Source: Diplonema japonicum
Taxonomy: Eukaryota > Euglenozoa > Diplonemea > Diplonemida > Diplonemidae
Length of the DNA: 64,000 bases
Direction of reading: 5' to 3'
Assembly (NCBI GenBank): GCA_964019335.1
Contig: OZ025683.1
Span: 62,001 to 126,000 of the forward strand
Every line of letters begins with the position of its first letter. Within the stretch, counting starts at the first letter, position 1. Below the pieces are notes generated by a model. That model had not been told where the DNA came from. It did no database searches and saw only the letters and a program-made list of their open reading frames with translations. The translations under genes and the position numbers were made by a program. Of the stretch, positions 49,698 through 60,236 are shown one piece after another.

Positions 49698-51161
49698 TCA
49701 GATATCGACCTGTGTAAACAGATCAGTTCCTTCCTTTCCAAGGTGCTCAGCTCTTTTCAAGCGGCTTGCCTTTTCTTTCTTCTCGCTCACAAAAAAATTA
49801 GGTTGAACCAACTTGTAGTTGATAGCAACGCGGATTGATGCATTTAGAACATCCGATGACATTCTGCATCTGGCTTTTGACAAAGTCTTTGAAATCACTT
49901 TAAAGTGACGCTCCGTTGGTGCCTCAGAGGTTAAACTGCGCCCAAGCGTCAGTGCAAAGACAGCTAGCGTGTGAAGCATGCCAAGCTTCGAGTTCCAAAA
50001 AGCAAAAAAGTTTAACATTGGGCTGCGACCTATTGCTAGGTACTCGTCAATCTGCATCCCCAGCTGCTGCCGATCTGCCATCATTTTTCGCAATTCAGCG
50101 AACAGGACGAGGTGATCCAGCACTGTGTTTCACAGTGTGACCAAGTCTGAAAGTTCTCCAGTTGATACTTTGGGATTCAGAAAAGTATACAACCTGATAC
50201 CAAGAAACGACATGTTTCGTTCGGCCCTTGCTTCGTAAACCTTGATGACTTCAGAGACTGTGGTAGCATTGAGTGACCCCTCCACCTGGGATTCAAGGAA
50301 TTTCTTCAAGCTCTTTCCAACAACGAAAATTTCATATGCCACCATAGCCATGCCAGATGTGTCCCCTTGCACACGATCTGTTGCAACTGCGAAGGGCGTG
50401 GAAATCTGTATCGCGAATTCCAGCTCTGCCCCAAACCCTGCCTCTATGCCTGGAAAGAATTCTAGGAGATCAAGGATGGACTTCATCGTTTCGAAAAACG
50501 AATTCCATCTGGTCTTCGTGTACCTCTTGATCTGTCTCGTCTTTTCACGGCATACTCCATGTGAGACCTGTATGGTGTGGAGTGCCAACTGCCCAGCTTT
50601 CGAGGTCCATCTCTTGATCAGCGTTTTCACTTTGGCTCTAATGTTAGCCAGTCGCTCAATCTTGAAGATGTCACCAAGGGCAAGTTGCATGGAATGTGCA
50701 ACACAACGATATGCTAGGACACCTTCGCAACTCAGCATTGTAGTTGTATCGTTCAAAAGCTGGTCCATTCCGGCAGAGAGCTCAGTGTTGTCGGAGTTGG
50801 TGTCGGTTTCAGAGTTGGAGTCAAGGTCAGTGACACCTGAAGCATCACTACTGCTAATGTTGCTGCTAACATCCTCAGTGTCGTCGAGTGAGAGGTCGAG
50901 TTCCACTTCGAAGTCTCGATGTATCTTTGCAAGCGCTGCTTGCATCGCACTAGCATTATCAGCACATACTGAAAATACATGTACAACATGGCTCCGAAAT
51001 TCCAGTATCATTTCACGGATGTGGGACGAAATGACAGCAGCAGTGGCACTCACTTTTGTAAGGTCTATCATCTTGCAAAAGTAGCTGTTCTTCCCATCTG
51101 ACATACTAATGCCAAGGATGCTTCGACGGTTTATTGTGGCCCCATCAACAAGGAGGTACAC
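49698..51161 (-). pseudogene. hAT-family transposase, interrupted by one in-frame TGA and 5'-truncated
   Basis: One continuous phase from about 51161 to 49698 with a single TGA at 50130-50132. hAT signatures in order: LLVDGATINRRSILGIS (first Asp region), VFSVCADNASAMQAAL, LAYRCVAHSMQLALGD, YTKTRWNSFFETM, and in the part after the stop the dimerisation domain (FWNSKLGMLHTLAVFALTLG, SEAPTERHFKVIS). The N-terminal BED finger is missing; the frame meets a repeat at about 51180. The acidic Ser/Asp insertion before the Cys-His motif is a lineage feature. It is inactive as it stands unless the stop is read through. Confidence 0.85.
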
Positions 51162-51209
51162 ATTCTGCCTTGGGCAGCAGGGCCAGACTGGTGGTCTGAG
51201 GGGTCTGGC

Positions 51210-51307
51210 CAGTGTTGGTCAGTCCCGTCCCGTCCCCTAAAACGGAATACGGGCCTGGACGGGACTCACGGGACTCCACAGGACTCACGGGACTCTCCCC
51301 AACACTG
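51210..51307 (+). repeat. CAGTGTTGGTCAG-headed repeat, copy b
   Basis: Shares its start, GGGACTC motifs, CCCCAACACTG end and right flank with 49044-49175. It lies next to the truncated 5' end of the hAT transposase. Confidence 0.6.
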
Positions 51308-51639
51308 TCATTATTTTTGATAGTTTTGCAACTTTTTTTTTTTTCTTTTTTTCCCTTTGGAAAAAAAAAAAAAAAAAAAAAAAAATGGGGAAAAAAAAAA
51401 GAGAAAAAAATCCTTGATTTTTTTTGACATACATGATGTGTTTACCTTTTTTTTTTTTTTTTTTCCTTCTTTTTTTCTTGTCTTCTCACATTTTTTCACA
51501 CACCTAAGCCAAGCTGATGTTTCTGCTTTCCGCATCAAATGTTGTACTTGGATGTAATAGAAAAGGGGGGAAATAATAAATAATATGTACAAGAGGAGGG
51601 TGTGTATGTTTATACAACCTGTGTAAACAGATCGGTTCC

Positions 51640-52081
51640 TTGCTTTCAGCGCCGTGCCCCTAATGCGTGCGATGTACAGCTCAACCCCTGCATCGCACTG
51701 CCTGTTTGTTGCACATATTTTCATGTTGTCCCCCCCCCCACCTGAAAATAAAAAATAGGAGATAAATATATGAGTTAAAGGAGGCTGGTGTTGGCAGCAC
51801 CCTGCACAAGAACTGTCTACTTGATTACAGGGGGGCGCACCACAGCCGAGTTGTAGCTTCTTCTGCGTTCTGCATCGTTTCCTTAATCACTGTGGCCGGG
51901 ATGTAGCTTCTTCTGTGTTCCACATCGTGCCCTTAATCACTGCAGCCAGGTTGTAACTTGTTGCATTCCGTGTCATTTCCTTAACCACCACGGCCAGGTT
52001 GTAGCTTCTTCTGCATTCTGCATCGTGTCCTTAATCACTGTGGCCGAGTTGTAGCTTTTTGTGTTCCGTGTCATTTCCTTA
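51640..52081 (+). repeat. Satellite-like array, left part
   Basis: Units contain GTTGTAGCTTCTTCTGCGTT, TGTCCTTAAT and CAGCTCAACCCC. Several are short and tandem between 51840 and 52081. The array is interrupted at its end by the TIR element at 52089. Confidence 0.7.
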
Positions 52082-52088
52082 ATCACGA
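52082..52088 (+). repeat. Target-site duplication, left (ATCACGA)
   Basis: Identical to 54668-54674 on the other side of the TIR element. Joined across the element, the flanks form a normal satellite unit junction (CCTTAATCAC.. TGGCC). Confidence 0.7.
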
Positions 52089-52265
52089 CAGTGATGGGTG
52101 AATCCGGTCCGGTCCGGTGTACCCATTTTACCGGACTGACCGGACTGACCGGATCGGCCAGACTGACCGGACTGACCAGACTCAAAAATTTTCTGCAATT
52201 TTTGACACACCTGCAAACACTTTTTTTTCAAATATTTTTGGACAATGATTTTTTTTTTTTTTTTT

Positions 52266-52297
<32 letters not shown>

Positions 52298-54667
52298 CTT
52301 TTTCTTCTTCTTCATACCACAGACATGCACAGCTCCATCAAGCCATTTGCACCTATCTACTCCGGTGCACTGCAGCTGCAGGTATGTACATATGTCTGGA
52401 AATGTTGTATTTGGATGTAATACAACCCGGCTGTGGTGATCGATGCGGAACACAGAAGAAGCTACAACCCGGCTGCGGTGAGAGATATATGAGTTAAAGG
52501 ACCTGCACAAGACTACTTGATTACAGGGGGTACACCACAGCCGAGTTGTAGCTTCTTCTGCGTTCCGTGTTGTGTCCTTAATGTGTGTGGTGTTCAGCTC
52601 AACCCCAGCCGGGGCGTCCTGGGTAACCAAGATTCTGCTTGTGCAGGATTGGGTCGTTCCATTCCCTTCCGCCAAACTGAAAGTCGGAACTTGGCAGAAT
52701 GGCAGAACCGGAACTTGGTGGAACAGGGAATTCCTTACTTTTTTTTTTGTTTTAACAATATTATTGTCGAGACTAAAAACTAGTTGATGGCAGCGTAATG
52801 AGCTATTTTATTAGGTAAAATTCTGTCCCTGCGGCGCTCGTGCACACAAACAAATGGAGTGTCAAACTAGTTTCCCCCCCCCCTTTTTTTTTCCTCTTTG
52901 CATCATCAAGGTTGAAAGTGGTGACTATATCACCACAACACTGACAGCACAATATTCCGTGTCGTGTCCTTAATGTGTGCAGTGTGCAGCTCAACACCAG
53001 CCATGGCCCTGGTAACCAAGATTCTGGGCCTGTGTAGTTTGCTGCCAGTTCATCACCCTGAGCATCTGCAATACGTTCCTCCACTCGGGCACAATCGGTG
53101 ATGACCAACATGGAGGTCAACAGCGAACAACACATCTGATGTACTTCTTATATTTCCATATTTATGTGATCCCCACCACCAAATAACATGAAAGAGGTAA
53201 AGGAGACCAGTGACAGGGGGTGCACCTTGGCCGCTTCTGCGTTCCGTGTCGTGTCCTTAATGCATGCGGTGTGCAGCTCAACCCCAGCTGGTGCCCTACG
53301 TAGTTTACTCACCCTGAGCATCTGCAATTTGTTCTTCCACTCAGGGTGCTACAGGTGATGACCGGCCAAGTGGATGGAGGAAATGCCTGTTCGTCGTGTT
53401 GGCGGTGCCTGCACAAGAACTGTTAACTTGATACAGGGGGGCACTGCAGCTGAGTTGTAGCTTCTTCTGTGTTCTGTGTTGTGTTCTTAATGTGTGCAGT
53501 GTGCAGCTTAACCCCAGCCGTAGCAACCCGGGGTAACCAAGATTCTGCGCTCATGCAGTTTGCTGCCAATTCATCACCCTGAGCATCTGCATTATGTTCT
53601 CCACTTGGGCGCTACTGGTGATGACCAACATGGAGGTCAACAGCGAACAACACATCTGATGTACTTCTTATATTTCCATGTTATCCCCACCACCTGAATG
53701 ATATATATATGAGTTAAAAGAGGCCGGTGTTGGTGGCGCCCTGCACAAGAACTGTCTGCTTGATTACAGGGGCACACCGCAACCGAGTTGTAGCTTCTTC
53801 TGCATTCCGTGTCATGTCTTTAATGTGTGTGGTGTAGTTTGCTGCCTGTTTGTCACCCTAAGCATCTGCATTATGTTCTTCCACTCGGGAGCTACCGGTG
53901 ATGACCGATGAGGAGGTCAACAGTGAACAACACATCTGATGTTTTTTCATGCTATCCCCACCACCTTTGGAATAATATACAAGAGTTAAAGGAGGCCGGT
54001 GTTGGCAGTGCCCTGCACAAGAACTGTCTACTTGATTACAGGGGGTGCACCGCAGCCGGGTTGTAGCTTCTTCTGCGTTCTGCATCGTGTCCTTAATCAC
54101 TGCGGCCGAGTTGTAGCTTCTTCTGTGCTCCGTGTCGTGTCCTTAATGTGCAGGGTTCAGCTCAACCCTAGCCGGGGCGCCCTGGGTAACCAAGATTCTG
54201 CACTCGTGTGGTTTGCTCGGTGATGACCGATGAGGAGGTCAACAGCAAACAACACATCTGATGTTTTTCTTATATTTTCATGTTATCCCCACCACCTGAA
54301 AAAGAAGATAAAAGTTTTTTTTTTTTTCTTCGTTCTCGTTGTTTTTGTTGTTGTTGTCGTCTCTCAGTACCTGTGTAACATCTTTTCTTGTAGACATCTG
54401 TTTATATGTTTGAACTCTGCAGCAAAAAAAAGGGGGGGATGTGGTGTTGTGGTTGTATCTTGTACGGTCCGGTTCAGTCCAGTCCAGTCCAGTCCGGTCC
54501 GGTCCGGTCTGGTCCGGTCTGGTCCAGTCCGGTCCGGTCCAGTCCGGTCCAGTCTGGTCAGTCTGGTCAGTCCGGTCAGTCCGGCATAATTGGGTCGAAA
54601 TTCACGCCGGATCCGGTCCGGTCCGGTCCAGTCCGGTCTAGTCCTAATTAGGATTCACCCATCACTG
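52089..54667 (+). mobile_element. 2.58 kb non-autonomous TIR element, hAT-like
   Basis: The ends are CAGTGATGGGTGAATCC and GGATTCACCCATCACTG, a 17-bp perfect inverted repeat, flanked by the 7-bp direct repeat ATCACGA. Both subterminal regions are dense in CCGGTC/GGACTG motifs (52103-52180, 54466-54640), as in transposase-binding subterminal repeats. The interior has a T tract, the exon cassette, a GGAACTTGGCGGAA-type short repeat and several satellite units, but no long ORF. CAGTG termini suit hAT elements; a 7- rather than 8-bp duplication is a small discrepancy. Confidence 0.8.
52325..52381 (+). other. Repeated exon cassette, copy c (9-nt deletion)
   Basis: As in the other two copies but lacking three codons in frame. 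ATG, frame and GTATGT donor are kept. Confidence 0.5.
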
Positions 54668-54674
54668 ATCACGA
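54668..54674 (+). repeat. Target-site duplication, right (ATCACGA)
   Basis: Matches 52082-52088. Confidence 0.7.
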
Positions 54675-54900
54675 TGGCCGGACGGCCGGGTTGTAGCTTC
54701 TTCTGCGTTCTGTGTCGTGTCCTTAATGTGTGTGGTGTTCAGCTCAACCCCAGCCAGGGCACCCCAGGTAACCAAGATTCTGCGCTTGTGTTGTTTGCTC
54801 AGTGATGACAGATGAGGAGGTCAACAGCAAACAACACATCTGATGTTTTTCTTATATTTTCATGTTATCCCCACCACCTGAAAAAGAAGATAAAAGATTT
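54675..54900 (+). repeat. Satellite-like array, right part
   Basis: Resumes the satellite unit interrupted by the TIR element (GTTGTAGCTTCTTCTGCG, then AGGAGGTCAACAGCAAACAA) and runs up to the right inverted repeat. Confidence 0.65.
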
Positions 54901-54920
54901 TTTTTTTTTTTTTTTTTTTT

Positions 54921-55315
54921 TGCATTGTACTTTTCTTGCAAAGGCCTCTTTTTAATATTTTTTTCAAAGCAGGTCTCCAAACCCCCTGACATTTTTTTAA
55001 TTTTTTTTTTTTTTTTTTTTTTTTTTACATAGTCACAACAAGGTAGTATGAGCCTTGCCTCACATCCCACCCAAACCTAGGACCTCTTTTTTTGAACCTT
55101 TGAAACCAAAAGTACCAAAAAAATGCAAGCCCCAGCCTAAATTTGGGCCTTTGTGACACAAAAAACACAAAGAAATTTTTTGGTCCCAAGAGTCCCCTGA
55201 GTCCCCTCCAGACCCCTGAGTCCCCTGAGTCCCCTCCAGACCCCTGAAAATTTCGGGGACTCCTGTCCTGTCCCTTGGAGTCCCCTGAGTCCCTCAAGGG
55301 TCTGGACCAACACTG
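54921..55315 (-). repeat. Right inverted repeat of the 10.6 kb segment
   Basis: Reverse complement of 44748-45174, ending outward at ...CCAACACTG. The eight bases outside the two ends (CCTTATAC left, CTCTGTCA right) do not match, so no target duplication is seen. Confidence 0.8.
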
Positions 55316-55371
55316 CTCTGTCATGCTTCACATCCAGATCATCATGCCCAATGGGCCATTAGAGTGATGGG

Positions 55372-56436
55372 GTGGAACTAGCAACGTCCAGTATTTCCGA
55401 CTGGAAAAAAAACTTTGGAGGCTCTGTTGGGCCTGTTGCTGCCCCCTTTACCATTGGTCGCAAACCTCTTCTGGCTGAGGCAGAGACTGCCAAGGTTTTT
55501 GCTTGGGTCGATAAGCAAAACGAACTTGGCAAGCCTATCTCAGTGCAACAAATATGCACCTATGCAGAAGGGCTGCTGTGTGCTAATCCAGCCCAAAAGA
55601 CAGAGCTGGTAGACTTTGGTGGGGCACTGTCCTTTTCCACCAGCTGGGCTGACAAGCTTTGCAGCAGGAAAGGCTACAAAAGCCACAGGCCCACCACTGG
55701 AAAACCTGGAAACGAGAAGGACAAAGAGAGGGCATGCTGTTTCACCATGCAATTCAGGTCAATAATCGACACCCATAAAGTAAGGCCTGAATTGGTCTGG
55801 AATATGGACCAAACCTCCCTGCAGCTGTTGCCATTGGGGTTAAAAACCAAAACGAAAAGGGGTGCAAAGGTTGTAAAAGTCTGTGGCTTGGGGGACAAAC
55901 GGGCCATAACTGGACAGCTGGCTGTCTCCCTGGCTGGGGATAAGTTGCATCCACAACTTATATACAAAGGCAGAACGGAACCTGCAGCCAACAGGGTTTA
56001 TCCAGGGTCCATGCCCCGGGTCAAGCACCCACCTGCTGAATGGAGCCTAACGGCATCGCCCAGTCATTGGGCTAATTATGATACACTCAGTATCTGGGTC
56101 AAAAAGCTGTTTCTTCCTTTTTGCACCACCGGACGTGTGGAAGTCATCGACGTAGATGCATCTTCTTCCGTTTCTTCAGACTCGTCGGTGGAGATACTCC
56201 CCAGTCTCACCCAGCAATGGCTGGATGACGCTGCCACCAGGAGGGCCGCCAAGAAGGCAACAGCTAAGCCTGCAAGAAAGAAGGCAGCAGCTAAGCCTGC
56301 AAGCAAGAAGGCAGCTAAGCCCGCAGTGTTTGTGGGTCGCTGCTTGGTGTTTGATGTATTTCACCACCCGACTGCTGCATCACAGCCACAGACCCCTAGA
56401 AGTCCTCTTCTGCTGAAGCAGACCCAGCTAACGTAG
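55372..56436 (+). pseudogene. pogo/Tigger-like transposase N-terminal half with Ala-Lys tail
   Basis: A 354-residue frame. Residues 1-115 are a CENP-B/Tc5-type DNA-binding region (ETAKVFAWVDKQNELGKPIS). The DDE domain begins at LVWNMDQTSLQLLPLG (first Asp) and GDKRAITGQLAVSLAGDKLH, then breaks off after WVKKLFLPFC before the second and third acidic residues. The rest (VEVIDVDASSSVSS, then KKATAKPARKKAAAKP repeats) looks like a SUMO-interaction-type motif plus a histone H1-like tail. It is either a truncated transposase read into other sequence or a recruited DNA-binding fusion. Confidence 0.65.
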
Positions 56437-57182
56437 TGTCATAGTGTAGAGTCATTTCCCCCCCTTTTTTTCCTTTCTGGGGAAAGAGAGGAGCACTATG
56501 AGAGAAATAAAAAAGAAAGGAGAGAAAGAGAACAAGTGTGATGAGAAGAGTGCCATGAATGGAAAAAAAGAGGAGTGTAAATAAAGAAGAACTAGAAGAA
56601 GAAGAAGATCTTCTATTGGGAATAGATAAGGCTGCTGCTCATAAGCTTTTTTTTCCTCTGAAGCCTTCACACACACAGGAGATGAGAGAGAAGGGAAAAA
56701 AAATAAGTCACCAAACCCCCAATGAGGCATAGAAATGTCGGAGGTTACCATGGATGGTGGAAAAAAAGTTGGGGGTTGAAGGCGATGGTAGAAAAAAGTT
56801 ATTTGGTTATCATGTATGTTGTTTTTCCCTTATTTTTTTCTATACTATTCTTATTACTTCTACTGCTGGTCTGCAATCATCTCATCAAATGAACTGATGA
56901 GGTCTGTGGTCGTCTGCTGGGGTTTTTCGAGGAGGGCCTCTGCAAGGCCTTTGGCTCCTCATCAGCAGCAATGGTGGCTCATGGATGGCTGCTCAAGGCT
57001 GGTGATGCTTAAACAATAGCCAAACAACCCCAATTCCCTCCCACTTAATATTCCACACCATACTTGCCTGGTAACGCTTTTGGGTGTTCCCTTCACGTCT
57101 CATTTGTTTCTTGTTTTCAACCTATTTGTTATTGCTTTTCTCATTTCTCAACTCTGCATCTAATCACAGGATATTCACAATC
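56437..57182. other. Boundary of mobile region; leader of family copy 7
   Basis: A/G-rich then T-rich DNA. From about 57095 a long pyrimidine tract leads to CACAG at 57169, 13 nt before the copy 7 start, a model splice acceptor. No other gene is seen. Confidence 0.6.
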
Positions 57183-58169
57183 ATGATGATGAGCAAGATG
57201 GCTATTGTTCTGGCCCTGGTTGGGTCTGTGGTGGGCAAGACAGACGAGGACTGCATGGTGTTCGCATCACTGACACAGGAAGTCGACAGAAAGACGGGGA
57301 AGGCAACAACCATCACCGACCTGTGCAAGGCAGATTGTGCAGGAGGTGCTGAGAAAGACGATTCGTACCTTCCTGCCCTGGTGTGCAAGAACAAGTGCCA
57401 GAAGTGTTACATTGACTGCAATGGACATGCCCCCGTTGGCCTGGACAAATGCGATGTTCTTACCGGTGAGGACTCTACGCAGGGACAGGGCAACCAGATC
57501 AACCCCAACCCCAGCGCTCCTTCCAGCAGCACAAGGTCCACCCGTATCCAGGAGGACATGATCGGCTTCGACGACATGTGGGACTCTGGATTCTACAACT
57601 TCCCCCCCACCATGCTTGGGAGGTACGCCCAGGTCCCGTCTGTGAGGACGAAGGCAGGCTACGAGATGCACATGGGTTGCTCTGCCGGACAGGGAGGGGC
57701 TGGTGGCTACTGCGACCACTTCGTGGTGATCTACCAGTGCAAGCCCTGCGAGCACGCTGACGGTGGGAACATCCAGGCCATCCTCCTCTCGAAGGGGTTC
57801 AAGCCCTTCCGCTGTGGGACGTACATGGACCTCGATGTCTTCGTTGAGAGCCACCACCACAACCTGATCGTGTTCCACAAGCAGACCCTTCAGGGGAACA
57901 GGGACATCATCAAGGCCCCTGAGCTCATGGAGTTCACCTTCTTCGCCTTCTCTCCCGCCACCACCCACTGTGGGGCCTTCACGGCGGAGGACCTCTGCTG
58001 GAACTCGTCCCCTGGTGAGTGCTCTTGGAACAACGGGGAGTGCGAGAGGGACCTGTGCCCCACGCCCCACAAGCCCCACGGTCCCTGGAAGGTTCAGGAC
58101 AAGTGCCGTGTTTGCCCACACGACCCCTCTGAGGAGAGGTTCATCCCCGCCAACTCCATGGCAAGGTAG
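57183..58169 (+). CDS. Secreted Cys-rich family, copy 7, on the opposite strand unit
   Basis: The protein has 328 residues from ATG at 57183; the longer open frame above it is leader. Signal peptide MMMSKMAIVLALVGSVVG. The N-terminal module is the most divergent of the copy 1 type (LCKADCAGGAEKD, KNKCQKCYIDCNGH) but keeps paired cysteines. From the INPNPSAPSSSTRSTRI linker on, protein and DNA are nearly the same as copies 1-3 and 6, ending SMAR. The 3' flank matches copy 3. It opens the plus-strand gene unit, 36 kb from copy 6 across the mobile region. Confidence 0.85.
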   Translation: MMMSKMAIVLALVGSVVGKTDEDCMVFASLTQEVDRKTGKATTITDLCKADCAGGAEKDDSYLPALVCKNKCQKCYIDCNGHAPVGLDKCDVLTGEDSTQGQGNQINPNPSAPSSSTRSTRIQEDMIGFDDMWDSGFYNFPPTMLGRYAQVPSVRTKAGYEMHMGCSAGQGGAGGYCDHFVVIYQCKPCEHADGGNIQAILLSKGFKPFRCGTYMDLDVFVESHHHNLIVFHKQTLQGNRDIIKAPELMEFTFFAFSPATTHCGAFTAEDLCWNSSPGECSWNNGECERDLCPTPHKPHGPWKVQDKCRVCPHDPSEERFIPANSMAR

Positions 58170-58997
58170 AAGGACGGCACCACCACCACGTCGGTGGGCT
58201 TCCCCCCCTCATTTTCTTTTTCCACTTCTTAACTGACGTCAATTTTTTTCTTTTATCCCCTCTTTTGTGTTGTACCCACCACCATTTTCCCGATGCGGAA
58301 GGCGAGTTGCAGTGGAGCACAAGTCTGTGTACATGTGCTCACTGACCCTCTTGGCCTGCGGTTAAACGTTAAAGTTTCAGCACCAGGTACAATATCTTAA
58401 GGTCAAGTTGCGGTTACCGTCTGTTCTCGCACTTCTTTTTTCTCTTGTGCGACTTCAAACTCACTTTTAGCTTTATACACTCCCCTCCACTTTTATTACA
58501 AAACAGACTGAATCACAACAAATTTTTAAAACAAACTTTAAAGTCGTATTTCTTTTTATCCCCTCTTTTTTTTCCTCTTTTACAATTTATCTTTGCCTCG
58601 GTAAGTCTTTTTGTTTTATTTTATTTTAGTGTCTATCACACTCTTAATCCGAATGAAAAGGAAGAAGAAAAAAAAAGAAAGAAAGAAAGAGAGACAGAAG
58701 TGGGAGGAGAGTAAACCACATGACTGGGTGTCCTCTTTTATGTTTTGTTTTGAAAAGGAAAACTAAAAAAGTCGCTAACTGACACTTCCTCCCAGCGACT
58801 CCCTTCTTCCTTTTTTGTTTTTTTTTCCCTTCCAAGTATATTGGAGCGAGCGTGAAGACGCCCCCCCCCCTTTTTTTCTTTTCCTACCCACCCCACCACC
58901 TTCCTTTCCTCCCTCCGTTTTTTTCTTGTCACAATAGACGAAAGAAAAAATATAAAAAAAAAAAAGAAAAAGAGAACCAAACATAAAGAAAAAAAAA
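58170..58997. other. Spacer, pyrimidine-rich on the sense strand
   Basis: A C10 run lies at about 58861, followed by T/C tracts leading to CACAATAG shortly before the PDK gene. No coding frame is supported. Confidence 0.55.
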
Positions 58998-60236
58998 ATG
59001 TTACAGCGAACAATGCGGAATTGCATAACATCTGTGCCGCGGAGGTTTTACGTGTCAGCGGAACAGCTGACGATTGTGAGGGAAAAACACTACCATTTGT
59101 CGAAGTTTGCCGAAAGCGTTGAACGGTACGCAGGCATGGAGCCAAGCAGGAGGACTGTCCAAGAACAACTAGACTTCGGAGTGGCCGCCATCAAAGACAG
59201 AAGGCTCTTAATCGACTCCGCTAGGTTTCTACAGCAAGAAATGTTGATCAGGCTCGCCAGGACCATAAGAAGCTTTCAAAACCTCCCCTACATAGTGGGG
59301 ATCAACGCTAGGATACAAGACGTCTACGTCAAGTGTTGGGATTGGTTCGTCACACTTCACAAGTGGACAGAAGAAAACGGACATGTCCAAACAGAGCAGC
59401 AAGAGGAAGCCTTTACACAACACCTTCTAACCGTCTTCGAGGACCACGGCAACCTCATGCACTGCATGCGGCAGGGCATCGCTGAGGTGCGTGAACTCCC
59501 CTCCTCCGACTCTGTCGATTTCGAGTACGTTGACAAGTTCCTGACACAGTTCATCATGCGGCGCATATCCTGGCGTGTTCTTGCTGAGTCGCACCTGGCC
59601 CTGAAGAGGCCAAAGGGAGCACAATACAACGGGGTTTTCAATTTGAAATCGAAGCCATCTTTAATTGCTTTGGATGCTTTTTCAAAAGCGCAATACATAT
59701 GTGAATCAGAGCTGGACAGTGCCCCGCCTTATGTTTTGAAGGGCGACACCGGCACCACCTTTGAGTATATCGACGCACATTTGCATTATGTGCTGTTGGA
59801 GTTGTTCAAGAACAGCATGCGTGCCACTACAATGTTCCACAAGAACACTGCTCCAGAGAAGCTTCCAAAGGTTGTGATGCGGATATGCCATGGCAACGAG
59901 ATCACCTTGACCATCCACGACAAGGGAGGGGGTGTCCCCACCAAGATAGCTGACAACATCTGGGCGTACGGCTTCACCACTGTTAACGAAAACAAACCGT
60001 CTTCTGTCAACGCATACTTCCCTGGTATGCAGGGTGACTCCTTGGACATTGAGGCTATGCAAGGGGATAAAGCCTTGGCTGGTTGGGGCTTTGGTCTTCC
60101 GTTAAGCCGTTGTTATGTGGAGTACCTTGGTGGCACTGTGCAGATTAATAATATGCCGGGGTATGGTTGCGACACCATACTCACGTTGCCCAAGTTAGAC
60201 TCTGAAAACTGTCGTGAGAGGTTGGACTTTGCGTGA
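58998..60236 (+). CDS. Mitochondrial PDK/BCKDK-type protein kinase
   Basis: A complete 412-residue frame. MLQRTMRNCITSVPRRFYVS is a mitochondrial presequence. The N-terminal helical bundle matches the regulatory domain of pyruvate and branched-chain dehydrogenase kinases (RTVQEQLDFGVAAIKDRR, RIQDVYVKCWDWF). The GHKL ATPase part has the N box HYVLLELFKNSMRAT, G1 box IHDKGGGVP, and G2 box GWGFGLPLSRCYVEYLGG. These kinases phosphorylate and switch off the E1 subunit of 2-oxoacid dehydrogenase complexes. PDK versus BCKDK cannot be settled. No intron is needed. Confidence 0.9.
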   Translation: MLQRTMRNCITSVPRRFYVSAEQLTIVREKHYHLSKFAESVERYAGMEPSRRTVQEQLDFGVAAIKDRRLLIDSARFLQQEMLIRLARTIRSFQNLPYIVGINARIQDVYVKCWDWFVTLHKWTEENGHVQTEQQEEAFTQHLLTVFEDHGNLMHCMRQGIAEVRELPSSDSVDFEYVDKFLTQFIMRRISWRVLAESHLALKRPKGAQYNGVFNLKSKPSLIALDAFSKAQYICESELDSAPPYVLKGDTGTTFEYIDAHLHYVLLELFKNSMRATTMFHKNTAPEKLPKVVMRICHGNEITLTIHDKGGGVPTKIADNIWAYGFTTVNENKPSSVNAYFPGMQGDSLDIEAMQGDKALAGWGFGLPLSRCYVEYLGGTVQINNMPGYGCDTILTLPKLDSENCRERLDFA

